A stretch of DNA of 11,564 nucleotides from Acholeplasmataceae bacterium (GCA_028690555.1 JAQVBA010000035.1:1-11564), one strand, 5' to 3'. Counted from the stretch's first letter, positions 1-6,910 are shown. A program made the numbers and translations. The notes: generated by a model from the letters alone, not told the origin.

Positions 1-74
1 TGGAGGCCTCAAACGGATTTGAACCGATGATCAGGCAGTTGCAGTGCCTTGCCTTACCACTTGGCTATGAGGCC
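1..74 (-). tRNA. tRNA-Cys (anticodon GCA)
   Basis: The reverse complement folds as a complete cloverleaf. The 7-bp acceptor stem pairs 68-74 with 5-11. The D arm is GCC/GGC, and the 5-bp anticodon stem (33-37 with 45-49) closes the loop CTGCAAC with anticodon GCA at 40-42. The T loop TTCAAAT is at 17-23. The discriminator base is U (position 4 on this strand), the known identity element for cysteine tRNA, and the CCA end is encoded at 1-3. The T stem (24-28 with 12-16) contains one U-U mismatch. The gene touches the window edge, so whether it is single or the first of a tRNA cluster cannot be seen. Confidence 0.96.
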
Positions 75-90
75 ATAAACATGCTCTATC

Positions 91-120
91 ATTATAACGT
101 TTTAAGGGTATAAATGTCAA
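91..120 (-). promoter_or_regulatory. Sigma-A-type promoter of tRNA-Cys
   Basis: On the minus strand a perfect TTGACA (115-120) and a perfect TATAAT (91-96) are separated by 18 bp. Transcription would start around 84, about 10 bp before the mature tRNA 5' end. It lies between the phosphatase stop codon (127-129) and the tRNA, and no terminator separates the two genes. Confidence 0.88.
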
Positions 121-126
121 TCAAAA

Positions 127-594
127 TCAGATGTTTAAAAGTTCTCTAAATTTTTTAATCCATAGGTCTAGATCGACATTTAATATTTGATAAACTTCTT
201 CATATTTATGCGTATAATAAGGATCCTTTACATCGAGAGAATCACGATCAGGATTGATAGCTCTTAACAAAGATATTTTATACGAATAATCTGGAAACAT
301 AAAAGATAAATCACGGACATTTTCTTGATCCATGGCAATCACAACATCAAAATATATCATATCTTCTTTCGTGATTTGCATTGCGCATTTGCCATAAAGA
401 TTCGCGTTTTCTCTTTTTAATATCTCTTGAGTTTTAGGATGTGGTGGATTTCCAATCTCCCATGTTGAAGTTGCTCTTGATTCAATGTGAAAATGTGAAC
501 TTAAATTTAAATCTTTCACTTTCTTTTTCATTAATCCTTCTGCCATTGGAGAGCGGCAAATATTTCCTAAACATACAAACACAATTTTGATCAT
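127..594 (-). CDS. Low-molecular-weight protein-tyrosine phosphatase
   Basis: This is a 155-residue cytosolic phosphatase of the LMW-PTP family, which removes phosphate from phosphotyrosine through a cysteinyl-phosphate intermediate. The signature loop CLGNICRS gives nucleophile Cys8 and phosphate-binding Arg14. The general acid is Asp124 in the DPYY motif. Length and layout are normal for the family. Two adjacent ATG codons are available (597 and 594). The second sits 7 nt from the AGGAGG ribosome site and gives the usual short N-terminus, so it is preferred. Ile12 in the loop matches tyrosine phosphatases such as Bacillus YfkJ rather than the arginine phosphatase YwlE, which has Thr there. 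It is divergent from clpB and shares its regulatory region; the tRNA-Cys gene follows on the same strand. Substrates cannot be told from sequence. Confidence 0.93.
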   Translation of the reverse strand: MIKIVFVCLGNICRSPMAEGLMKKKVKDLNLSSHFHIESRATSTWEIGNPPHPKTQEILKRENANLYGKCAMQITKEDMIYFDVVIAMDQENVRDLSFMFPDYSYKISLLRAINPDRDSLDVKDPYYTHKYEEVYQILNVDLDLWIKKFRELLNI

Positions 595-601
595 CATAAC
601 C

Positions 602-607
602 CCTCCT
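602..607 (-). promoter_or_regulatory. Ribosome binding site of the phosphatase gene
   Basis: AGGAGG on the minus strand lies 4 nt before the ATG at 597 and 7 nt before the ATG at 594. The spacing favours the second ATG as the true start. Confidence 0.75.
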
Positions 608-613
608 AATATT

Positions 614-642
614 ATTATACTATGAATTTTTCATTTAAAATT
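614..642 (-). promoter_or_regulatory. Probable promoter of the phosphatase gene
   Basis: A perfect TATAAT lies at 614-619 on the minus strand. At 17-bp spacing the -35 position (637-642) reads AATTTT, a poor match, so the promoter looks weak or activator-dependent. The -35 position overlaps the edge of the CIRCE operator by two bases, so a repressor bound there could also block this promoter. Confidence 0.5.
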
Positions 643-667
643 AGCACTTATTTGTTGACAGTGCTAA
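641..667. promoter_or_regulatory. CIRCE operator (HrcA binding site)
   Basis: This 27-bp inverted repeat has TTAGCACT on the left and AGTGCTAA on the right, separated by 11 bp. The established CIRCE consensus is TTAGCACTC-N9-GAGTGCTAA, also 27 bp. All eight outer positions of each arm match; only the innermost pair differs (T and C instead of C and G). HrcA represses from such sites in Firmicutes and mollicutes and is relieved by heat shock. The -35 box of the clpB promoter lies inside this element. Confidence 0.93.
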
Positions 668-683
668 ATTGATGGTTTATAAT
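655..683 (+). promoter_or_regulatory. Sigma-A-type promoter of clpB, under CIRCE control
   Basis: A perfect TTGACA (655-660) and a perfect TATAAT (678-683) are separated by exactly 17 bp. The -35 box straddles the CIRCE spacer and right arm, so HrcA binding and RNA polymerase binding should exclude each other. Transcription would start near 690, leaving a leader of about 38 nt with the ribosome site AAGGAGG at 716-722. Confidence 0.92.
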
Positions 684-727
684 GATATTGGCAGTTGATT
701 GATTAGACTGCTAATAAGGAGGATACG

Positions 728-2869
728 ATGAATTTTACACAAATGGAAGACTACAGTAAAGATCCTAATGTCTTAGAGAAATTTGGTAGAAATATTGTTG
801 AAGCTGTTAAACAAGGCAAAATTGATCCCGTCATAGGACGCGAAGATGAAATTAGACGAGTCATTAAAATCTTATCTCGCAAAACGAAAAATAACCCCGT
901 TCTTATCGGAGAACCTGGTGTTGGTAAAACAGCAATTGTTGAAGGTCTAGCACGTCGAATTGTCGATAAAGACGTTCCTTTAGGATTACAAAATAAAACC
1001 ATCTATGAATTGGACTTAGCTGCACTTGTTGCGGGAGCTAAATTTAGAGGCGAATTTGAAGAACGACTAAAAGCAGTTCTAAATAAAGTTAAGGACTCAA
1101 ATGGTGATATCATTTTATTTATCGATGAATTGCATAATATCGTTGGAGCAGGTCGTGCAGATGGCTCAATGGATACGTCGAATATGCTTAAACCAATGCT
1201 TGCAAGAGGTGAACTTCATTGTGTGGGTGCAACCACACTGAATGAATATCGTAAATATATAGAAAAAGATAGTGCTTTAGAACGAAGATTTCAAAAAGTA
1301 TTAATTGAAGAACCTACAGTAGAAGATACCATTAGCATCTTACGTGGTTTAAAATCAAGATTTGAGGCACATCATGGCGTTCATATTTCAGATCCCGCAA
1401 TCATTCAAGCAGCAACGCTTTCTAATCGCTATATTTCTGATCGTTTTTTGCCCGATAAAGCCATTGATTTAATTGATGAGGCGTGTGCTTCTATCCGTAT
1501 GGAAATCGACTCTATGCCAGTAGAACTTGACGATGTGCATCGAAAAATGATGCAACTAGAAATTGAAAAAACTGCACTAGAAAAAGAAACGGATCCCATT
1601 TCAAAAGAAAGATCAACTAAGATTCACCAAGATATCGAAGCCTATAAAAAAACCGAAAAGAAATTAAAAACACAATGGGAACACGAAAAATCATTGATCA
1701 ACAACATTAAACAAAAAAAGAGTACATTAGAAGATTTAAGAACTGAGCTGCAAAATGCATTTAATGCAAGCAATTATCAAAAAGCTGCAGAGTTGCAGTA
1801 TAGTAAAATTCCGGCATTAGAAAAAGAAATTCAAGATATGACATTAGAAAGTCAAAAAGATGGTCGATTGCTTACAGAAATTGTAACGGAAGAAAGCATT
1901 GCTGAAATTGTTTCAAAATGGACGATGATCCCAGTAACAAAACTCATGAGTGGTGATAAAGAAAAACTCTTACATTTAGAAGAAACACTCAAACGACGTG
2001 TGATTGGCCAAGATCATGCTTTAAGATTGATCAGTGATGCCATCATCAGACAACGTGCGGGAATTAAAGATGAAAATCGACCGATTGGTTCTTTCCTCTT
2101 CTTAGGTCCTACAGGTGTAGGTAAAACCGAAGTCGCACGTTCTCTTGCAGAAGCTTTATTTGATAGTGAACATCAAATCGTTAGAATTGACATGAGTGAA
2201 TATATGGAGTCACATAGTGTCTCTCGTTTAATTGGTTCTCCTCCTGGGTATGTTGGGTATGATGAAGGCGGTCAATTAACTGAAGCTGTCAGAAGAAAAC
2301 CATATTCGATTGTTTTATTTGATGAGATTGAAAAAGCACATCCAGAAGTATTCAATATTTTATTGCAAATTTTAGATGATGGAAGACTAACGGATAATCA
2401 AGGAAGAACGGTTGATTTTAAAAACACGATCATTATCCTAACATCCAATATCGGCAGTGAATACTTATTAAGTTATGAAAAATCTGCACAAGATGATGTG
2501 ATGAAACTCGTTAAATCAACATTTAAACCTGAATTTATCAATCGTATCGATGAAATCATTATCTTTAATGCTTTAAATCTTAAAATTCAAATTGAAATTG
2601 CGCATAAGATGTTAATAGATTTAACTGAAAGATTACTTGATAAAAATATTCATTTATCCTTTGGTGATGATATTGAAAAATTCGTCATCCAAAAAGGTTT
2701 TAATGATGAATATGGTGCAAGACCATTAAAACGTTTTATCCAACGACAAATCGAAACGTTTATTGCAACCAAAATGATTGATGGAACAATAATTCCTAAT
2801 ACACCTTATGAACTTATCATTGAAAATGAAACCCTACAACTAATTCCAAACAAAAAAGGCTCAAATTAG
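728..2869 (+). CDS. clpB: ClpB disaggregase lacking the N-terminal domain
   Basis: ClpB is a hexameric cytosolic AAA+ ATPase that pulls polypeptides out of aggregates together with the DnaK system. The 713 residues start directly in the linker before the first ATPase domain; full-length ClpB (about 857 residues) has about 145 more at the front. Domain 1 has Walker A GEPGVGKT (61-68), pore loop KFRGEFEER (105-113), Walker B ending Asp133-Glu134 and the arginine pair 186-187. The coiled-coil M domain spans about 260-390. Domain 2 has Walker A GPTGVGKT (460-467), pore loop GYVGYDEGG (507-515), Walker B with Asp532-Glu533, sensor Asn574 and sensor-2 GARPLKR (663-669). There is no ClpP-binding loop, which is expected for ClpB. 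The promoter and CIRCE lie immediately upstream, so no N-domain exon has been missed: the short form is native, as in mycoplasmas. Start ATG follows AAGGAGG by 5 nt. Heat-shock induction through HrcA is expected. Confidence 0.97.
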   Translation: MNFTQMEDYSKDPNVLEKFGRNIVEAVKQGKIDPVIGREDEIRRVIKILSRKTKNNPVLIGEPGVGKTAIVEGLARRIVDKDVPLGLQNKTIYELDLAALVAGAKFRGEFEERLKAVLNKVKDSNGDIILFIDELHNIVGAGRADGSMDTSNMLKPMLARGELHCVGATTLNEYRKYIEKDSALERRFQKVLIEEPTVEDTISILRGLKSRFEAHHGVHISDPAIIQAATLSNRYISDRFLPDKAIDLIDEACASIRMEIDSMPVELDDVHRKMMQLEIEKTALEKETDPISKERSTKIHQDIEAYKKTEKKLKTQWEHEKSLINNIKQKKSTLEDLRTELQNAFNASNYQKAAELQYSKIPALEKEIQDMTLESQKDGRLLTEIVTEESIAEIVSKWTMIPVTKLMSGDKEKLLHLEETLKRRVIGQDHALRLISDAIIRQRAGIKDENRPIGSFLFLGPTGVGKTEVARSLAEALFDSEHQIVRIDMSEYMESHSVSRLIGSPPGYVGYDEGGQLTEAVRRKPYSIVLFDEIEKAHPEVFNILLQILDDGRLTDNQGRTVDFKNTIIILTSNIGSEYLLSYEKSAQDDVMKLVKSTFKPEFINRIDEIIIFNALNLKIQIEIAHKMLIDLTERLLDKNIHLSFGDDIEKFVIQKGFNDEYGARPLKRFIQRQIETFIATKMIDGTIIPNTPYELIIENETLQLIPNKKGSN

Positions 2870-2878
2870 AGCCTTTTT
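2853..2878. terminator. Bidirectional terminator between clpB and the methyltransferase
   Basis: A 10-bp perfect hairpin, AAAAAGGCTC (2853-2862) with GAGCCTTTTT (2869-2878) around a 6-nt loop, gives a U-run on either strand. It contains both stop codons: clpB TAG at 2867-2869 and the methyltransferase TGA at 2861-2863. It serves both converging genes. Confidence 0.9.
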
Positions 2879-3559
2879 AACTTTTACATAAAGATAATAA
2901 TCGCGATCCATGTCATAAGGTGTCTCATTTAATGACCCATATACATTGACTTTAAGATGATGCGTTTTCTCTAGATCTAAAAAATCATGCATTTGGTATG
3001 GATAAAGTGTTGTCACACCTTCATGTGTCGCATCTTTGGTTTCAAGTTTTGTATGAAATTTGATTTCTTTATCAAAAAATTCATAGGTTCTATAAAACTT
3101 GAATCCATCTTTGATAATTGGTTTTAATGCTTTAATTTTATGTTTCAAGAGATGATCATAATTAAGCAATTGAATCCAAAGGATCCCATCATCTAAAAGT
3201 TTTTCTTCCATCATCAAAAAGAACTGATGAAATTCATTTGGATTGATATGAGGTATCGTATTTCCGAAACACGTGATGAGATCAAAACTTTCAAAATCTT
3301 CCAAATGTAGCATATTTTGGATCTCAAATTGAAGGTTCGGATATTTATGTTGAGCAATTTTGATCATTTCTGAATCTAAATCGATACCAATGACTTTAAT
3401 TTTTTGCATATGAATGAGATGTGTAAGTCTACCTGTCCCACATCCAATATCTAATGCATGTTGATATGACCGATTGAAAATTGGTAAGAAGAGATCTGGA
3501 TTGAAATCAAAAATTTGATCATAATAACTTGCGAATAATTGATACATTGAATCACTCAT
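2861..3559 (-). CDS. Class I SAM-dependent methyltransferase, substrate unknown
   Basis: This is a 232-residue protein with the Rossmann-type methyltransferase fold. Motif I LDIGCGTG (36-43) binds S-adenosylmethionine, the acidic end of strand 2 is Asp60 (VIGID), and FDLITCFGN (about 92-100) sits where motif IV is expected. The opening MYQLFASYYD is typical of small-molecule and general methyltransferases of this group. No residues identify the substrate, so no gene name is given. ATG at 3559 is preferred; it begins 1 nt after the peptidase stop codon (TAA 3563-3561). A TTG at 3577 would add six residues and overlap the peptidase gene by 17 nt. The weak local ribosome site fits translational coupling to the peptidase. 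It ends in the shared bidirectional terminator, with a 9-bp tail-to-tail overlap with clpB. Confidence 0.85.
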   Translation of the reverse strand: MSDSMYQLFASYYDQIFDFNPDLFLPIFNRSYQHALDIGCGTGRLTHLIHMQKIKVIGIDLDSEMIKIAQHKYPNLQFEIQNMLHLEDFESFDLITCFGNTIPHINPNEFHQFFLMMEEKLLDDGILWIQLLNYDHLLKHKIKALKPIIKDGFKFYRTYEFFDKEIKFHTKLETKDATHEGVTTLYPYQMHDFLDLEKTHHLKVNVYGSLNETPYDMDRDYYLYVKVKKALI

Positions 3560-3560
3560 C

Positions 3561-5537
3561 TTATCGATAATTCTCAAACCAACATGTGATTTCTTCTAAT
3601 CTCTTGAGGCGTCCTTGTGGCTTCCCACTTCTCGATAGTTCGTGCGTTTCTTCTTTAAACCACACAAATCTTGATGGAACACCTTGTTCTTTAATCACTG
3701 CATATAACTGCATCGCTTGTTCAATGGGGCAACGATAATCCTTATCTGAATGAATAAAGAGGGTTGGAGTCTTGACATTTAATGCATATTTGAGTGGAGA
3801 TTGTTCCCAAAGCTTATCTGTATCTAAGTTGGGATGTCCATCTGTTTGATCTTTTGCAAAATAGAATCCAATATCGGAAGTTCCATAAAATGACAACCAA
3901 TTCGAAATACTTCTTTGGGTTGCTGCTGCTTTAAATCTGTTCGTGTGTCCAATCATCCAATTGGTCATAAAACCACCATATGATCCGCCAGTAACAAACA
4001 CTTTATTTTTATCAATTTGTGGATATTTTTTCAACACTTTATCAGTAAACGCCATCAAATCATCATAATCAATCGTTCCATATTTTCCGCGAATATCTGC
4101 AAATTCATTTCCTTTTCCATCGCTTCCTCTTGGGTTACAAAAGAATACGAAATAGCCTTTATTTGCCCAAGCTTGCATTTCATGGTAAAAAACTTTACCA
4201 TAAACCGTTTTAGGTCCACCATGAATATCCAAAATTGCTGGATAAGATACTTTTGAATCATAATCTTTTGGAAGTAAAACCCATCCTTTAATTTCATGTG
4301 ATGGATACTTCACGATAAGTTCTTTTGGCTTTGCAACATACATCCCTCGAATTGCTTTTTGGTTATATCTGGAAATTTGAATTACTTTTTCTAAGTTAAG
4401 ATCAATACGATAGAGTTCTTGAAGCTTTTGACGATATAAACCAAATGCATAAATTTGGTTATTTAAAAATACCATACCATCAACACTTCCATCAAAAGCA
4501 AATTCGGTATGAATATCACCTTTTAAACTTAAAGACATCAAATCCGTATGATCATCTACGGTCGCAACAAAATATAATTTGTGATCTTTCACAAAATGGC
4601 TAGATGAACCACCCAATCGGCAATCAGATCCCACAGAATTTCCGTATCCCGTATCGAGTGTAGCAAGTTTACTTAAAGTATTTTCCTTTATCGTATAAAA
4701 GTCAGCATTTTGGTTATTCCCATAATCTTTCATATCACTTGCTCGAACAATTAATTGATCATCAATAAAGATGACTTGACTGATTGAATAATCATTTTTT
4801 GTATATAAATCATGATGGATAAATTTTTTATATTCATAAAGATACACTTGTTGAGTCATTGGTTTTGTATCTTGAATATTAGATCCAATGTATGCGATTT
4901 TATGATTTGCTTTATCAACTTTATAAGAACCTGGGATAACAGATTCTTTATGGATTGGCATCATCATTTTTGTATTTACATCATATGTCATTAAATAGCT
5001 CTTTTTATTTGCAACAAAACCTGGTCCATTAAAGTAAAAAGGTAATTCCTGAATTTCTTCATAATTTTTATCTTTTTTGAGTTCATCTAACACTTTTTTG
5101 CGCTCTTCATCATTTAAATCTTTTAATTGATATTCTTTATCATTGAGTTTCGCACTTAAAAGTAGCGTATGTTCATCCAATACTTCCAAAATCTCAAGAG
5201 CGATTGGAAACTCATAAGCCTTTTCAACCTTTTTTGATGCAATATTTAACCGATAATATATCGATTTTTGTTCTTTTTTAGCTTTCTTGTCTTCTTTTGT
5301 TTTTTCTAATGGGATCAAAATCGTTTGATCAGATTCATAAATAAAACTACTCGTTTTATCTAAATTAAGTAATTTTTGATGTCTCGTCCCATCACTTTCA
5401 TATAGTTCGTATGAATAATCGTTTTTTTCAAAACGTGCCTTGGCCAATAAAAAAGCCATTTTTGTTTGACTCGGATTTGTGGTTAATCTAGAAATATAGC
5501 GATAATTTAAAAAATCATCCAACTTGAGTTGATTCAT
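3561..5537 (-). CDS. S9-family serine peptidase (acylaminoacyl-peptidase / YuxL-like)
   Basis: This 658-residue cytosolic serine peptidase belongs to the prolyl oligopeptidase clan. An N-terminal beta-propeller-type region (about 1-400) precedes an alpha/beta-hydrolase domain (about 410-658). The nucleophile is Ser519 in GGSYGG, the acid is Asp600 in DKDYRCP, and the base is His632 in THELSRSGKP. The oxyanion-hole segment DIHGGP (437-442) and NPRGS are also present. The triad and the HELSRSGKP tail resemble subfamily S9C (Bacillus YuxL type), which cleaves short or N-acylated peptides. There is no signal peptide or membrane segment. A lysine-rich insert (79-91) sits in the propeller. Start ATG is preceded by an AAAGGATGG ribosome site. 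It has its own promoter and is followed directly by the methyltransferase. The exact peptide preference is unknown. Confidence 0.93.
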   Translation of the reverse strand: MNQLKLDDFLNYRYISRLTTNPSQTKMAFLLAKARFEKNDYSYELYESDGTRHQKLLNLDKTSSFIYESDQTILIPLEKTKEDKKAKKEQKSIYYRLNIASKKVEKAYEFPIALEILEVLDEHTLLLSAKLNDKEYQLKDLNDEERKKVLDELKKDKNYEEIQELPFYFNGPGFVANKKSYLMTYDVNTKMMMPIHKESVIPGSYKVDKANHKIAYIGSNIQDTKPMTQQVYLYEYKKFIHHDLYTKNDYSISQVIFIDDQLIVRASDMKDYGNNQNADFYTIKENTLSKLATLDTGYGNSVGSDCRLGGSSSHFVKDHKLYFVATVDDHTDLMSLSLKGDIHTEFAFDGSVDGMVFLNNQIYAFGLYRQKLQELYRIDLNLEKVIQISRYNQKAIRGMYVAKPKELIVKYPSHEIKGWVLLPKDYDSKVSYPAILDIHGGPKTVYGKVFYHEMQAWANKGYFVFFCNPRGSDGKGNEFADIRGKYGTIDYDDLMAFTDKVLKKYPQIDKNKVFVTGGSYGGFMTNWMIGHTNRFKAAATQRSISNWLSFYGTSDIGFYFAKDQTDGHPNLDTDKLWEQSPLKYALNVKTPTLFIHSDKDYRCPIEQAMQLYAVIKEQGVPSRFVWFKEETHELSRSGKPQGRLKRLEEITCWFENYR

Positions 5538-5564
5538 AATCTACCATCCTTTGTTTTTAGTTCT

Positions 5565-5593
5565 ATTATAAAGCCTTTATGACCTTTTGTCTA
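5565..5593 (-). promoter_or_regulatory. Promoter of the S9 peptidase-methyltransferase pair
   Basis: On the minus strand, TAGACA (5588-5593, five of six consensus bases) and a perfect TATAAT (5565-5570) are separated by 17 bp. The promoter begins just downstream of the terminator of the preceding aminopeptidase gene. Confidence 0.82.
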
Positions 5594-5596
5594 ATC

Positions 5597-5622
5597 AAAA
5601 AAAATACCCCGAGGGGGGTATT
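5597..5622 (-). terminator. Rho-independent terminator of the M29 aminopeptidase gene
   Basis: The minus-strand transcript forms AATACCCC (5615-5622) paired with GGGGTATT (5603-5610) around a 4-nt loop, followed by a run of Us (5597-5604, partly inside the stem). The stem starts only 2 nt after the aminopeptidase stop codon. The G/C core is strong against the AT-rich background. Confidence 0.92.
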
Positions 5623-5624
5623 GA

Positions 5625-6860
5625 TTAAATCACGAAGTTTCCTTTAGAAAAGACTTGAACTTCTTTTCCATCTTGGGTTAAACCAATAATTTCCATATCT
5701 TCACTACCAAACATAAAATCAGAGTGAACCATCGAATTGTTATACCCTTGTTTAATTAAATCCTCTAAGGATGTATTCATACCATTTTTAACATTCATTG
5801 GATAGGCTCTGCCTAAAGCCATATGGCATGATGCGTTTTCATCAAATAATGTATTTAAGAATAAAATATTCGTATTTGAAATTGGGGAATCATGACTGAT
5901 TAAAGCAATTTCACCAATATAACGGCTACCTTCATCGGTATTTAATAAGTTTTCTAACGTATCTCTTTCTTTTTTAGCATCAAAATCAACGACTTTACCA
6001 TCTTTAAATTCTAACCAAAAATCTTCAATCAATTTTCCTTGATAATTTAAAGGTTTAGTCGAATAAACTTTTCCGCGAGTTCCAAATTTGTAAGGCATTG
6101 TAAATGTTTCTTCTGTTGGGATGTTTGGATTAAAATATGTTCCATTTGCTGCGTGTTCTCCACCACCAGCCCATACGTGATCTTTGATGAGTTCTACAAC
6201 AAGATCCGTACCCTTTTTATTTTTAAAATGCAAATGTTTAAAATTATACTTATTTAATAATTGGTTATGCTTTAATAAAATCTCATTATGCAATTCCCAT
6301 TCTTTAATTGGATCTGAAGTTAATCTCACACGTGAAGCATCAAAAATAGCATCCCATAATTTTTCTACAGCTTCTTCTTCACCTAATTGAGGAAACACCT
6401 TTTTTGCCCATACTGGATTTGATGCTCCTATAATGGTCCATTGGGTTTTATTGCCCATGGCATGTTCTCTAAAGAAACTTAAAGCTTTTGAAGCAGCTAT
6501 TTCTGCAGCTTGAGCTTTCTTTGGATCAATATCCGAGTTTAAGCCCGGCATTGGGGATACGATTGAAATAAAACAAGCGCCTTGATTTACAAACTCTTTG
6601 TATTGTTCGATGAGCCATCCAGGAACTTTTGTAAGTTCTTCTTGATCCATATGGGTAAAACCACTATGGGTTACATAATCATCATTCCATCCCACGAATA
6701 CACGTTTAGCTCCCGCAAGATACGCTTCTTCAACGACTTCTCTGACAATTTCTTTGGCTTCCGTTGTCGTTCTAATAAAAACAACTTGATCTTTTTGAAC
6801 ATTTGCTCCCACGCGAACTGCGAGTTTTGCAAGTTTGTTTATTAACTCTTTATTTGGCAT
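5625..6860 (-). CDS. ampS: M29-family aminopeptidase (AmpS/AmpT type)
   Basis: This is a 411-residue cytosolic metallo-aminopeptidase that removes N-terminal residues from peptides using two metal ions. Length equals the family norm (about 408-415). All family metal-site residues can be placed: Glu250 (in NPNIPTEE), Glu317 (RYIGEIAL), His346 and Tyr353 (CHMALGRAY), and His379 and Asp381 (MVHSDFMFGS). This spacing matches Thermus AmpT. The clear start ATG follows an AAGGAGA ribosome site by about 8 nt. It has its own extended -10 promoter with a cre-like site and its own terminator, so it is a single-gene transcript. With the next-door S9 peptidase it forms a peptide-breakdown pair of unrelated mechanisms, which suits an organism living on imported peptides (inference). 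Confidence 0.95.
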   Translation of the reverse strand: MPNKELINKLAKLAVRVGANVQKDQVVFIRTTTEAKEIVREVVEEAYLAGAKRVFVGWNDDYVTHSGFTHMDQEELTKVPGWLIEQYKEFVNQGACFISIVSPMPGLNSDIDPKKAQAAEIAASKALSFFREHAMGNKTQWTIIGASNPVWAKKVFPQLGEEEAVEKLWDAIFDASRVRLTSDPIKEWELHNEILLKHNQLLNKYNFKHLHFKNKKGTDLVVELIKDHVWAGGGEHAANGTYFNPNIPTEETFTMPYKFGTRGKVYSTKPLNYQGKLIEDFWLEFKDGKVVDFDAKKERDTLENLLNTDEGSRYIGEIALISHDSPISNTNILFLNTLFDENASCHMALGRAYPMNVKNGMNTSLEDLIKQGYNNSMVHSDFMFGSEDMEIIGLTQDGKEVQVFSKGNFVI

Positions 6861-6885
6861 GATATCATTCTCCTTATATGCTTAG

Positions 6886-6894
6886 ATTATAACA
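6886..6894 (-). promoter_or_regulatory. Extended -10 promoter of the M29 aminopeptidase gene
   Basis: The minus strand reads TGTTATAAT, a TG-N-TATAAT extended -10 element with a perfect -10 hexamer (6886-6891). At 17 bp upstream there is only a T-run (6909-6914), which is the tail of the preceding terminator. The TG extension probably makes up for the poor -35. Confidence 0.68.
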
Positions 6895-6895
6895 T

Positions 6896-6910
6896 ATGAA
6901 AGCGTTTTAA
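6896..6910 (-). promoter_or_regulatory. Candidate cre-like operator in the aminopeptidase promoter
   Basis: Read on the plus strand, 6896-6910 is ATGAAAGCGTTTTAA. Against the catabolite-response consensus WTGNAANCGNWNNCW it has one mismatch (A instead of C near the end). It lies between the -35 and -10 positions, where binding of a CcpA or other LacI-type repressor would block transcription. A single short match in AT-rich DNA is weak evidence, and no regulator gene is in the window. Confidence 0.35.

Noticed and set aside
691..711. Possible hairpin (GCAGT/ACTGC) in the clpB leader, as an RNA thermometer
   Set aside because: Only 5 bp with an 11-nt loop, and the ribosome binding site at 716-722 is outside it, so it would not hide the start. 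CIRCE already explains heat control.
751..1002. Open frame of 83 codons opposite clpB
   Set aside because: It lies wholly antisense to conserved ATPase-domain coding sequence, with no ribosome site or recognisable protein features.
4017..4297. Overlapping short frames on both strands within the S9 peptidase gene
   Set aside because: Both are out of frame with the intact peptidase domain around the oxyanion hole, so they are chance frames, not evidence of a frameshift.
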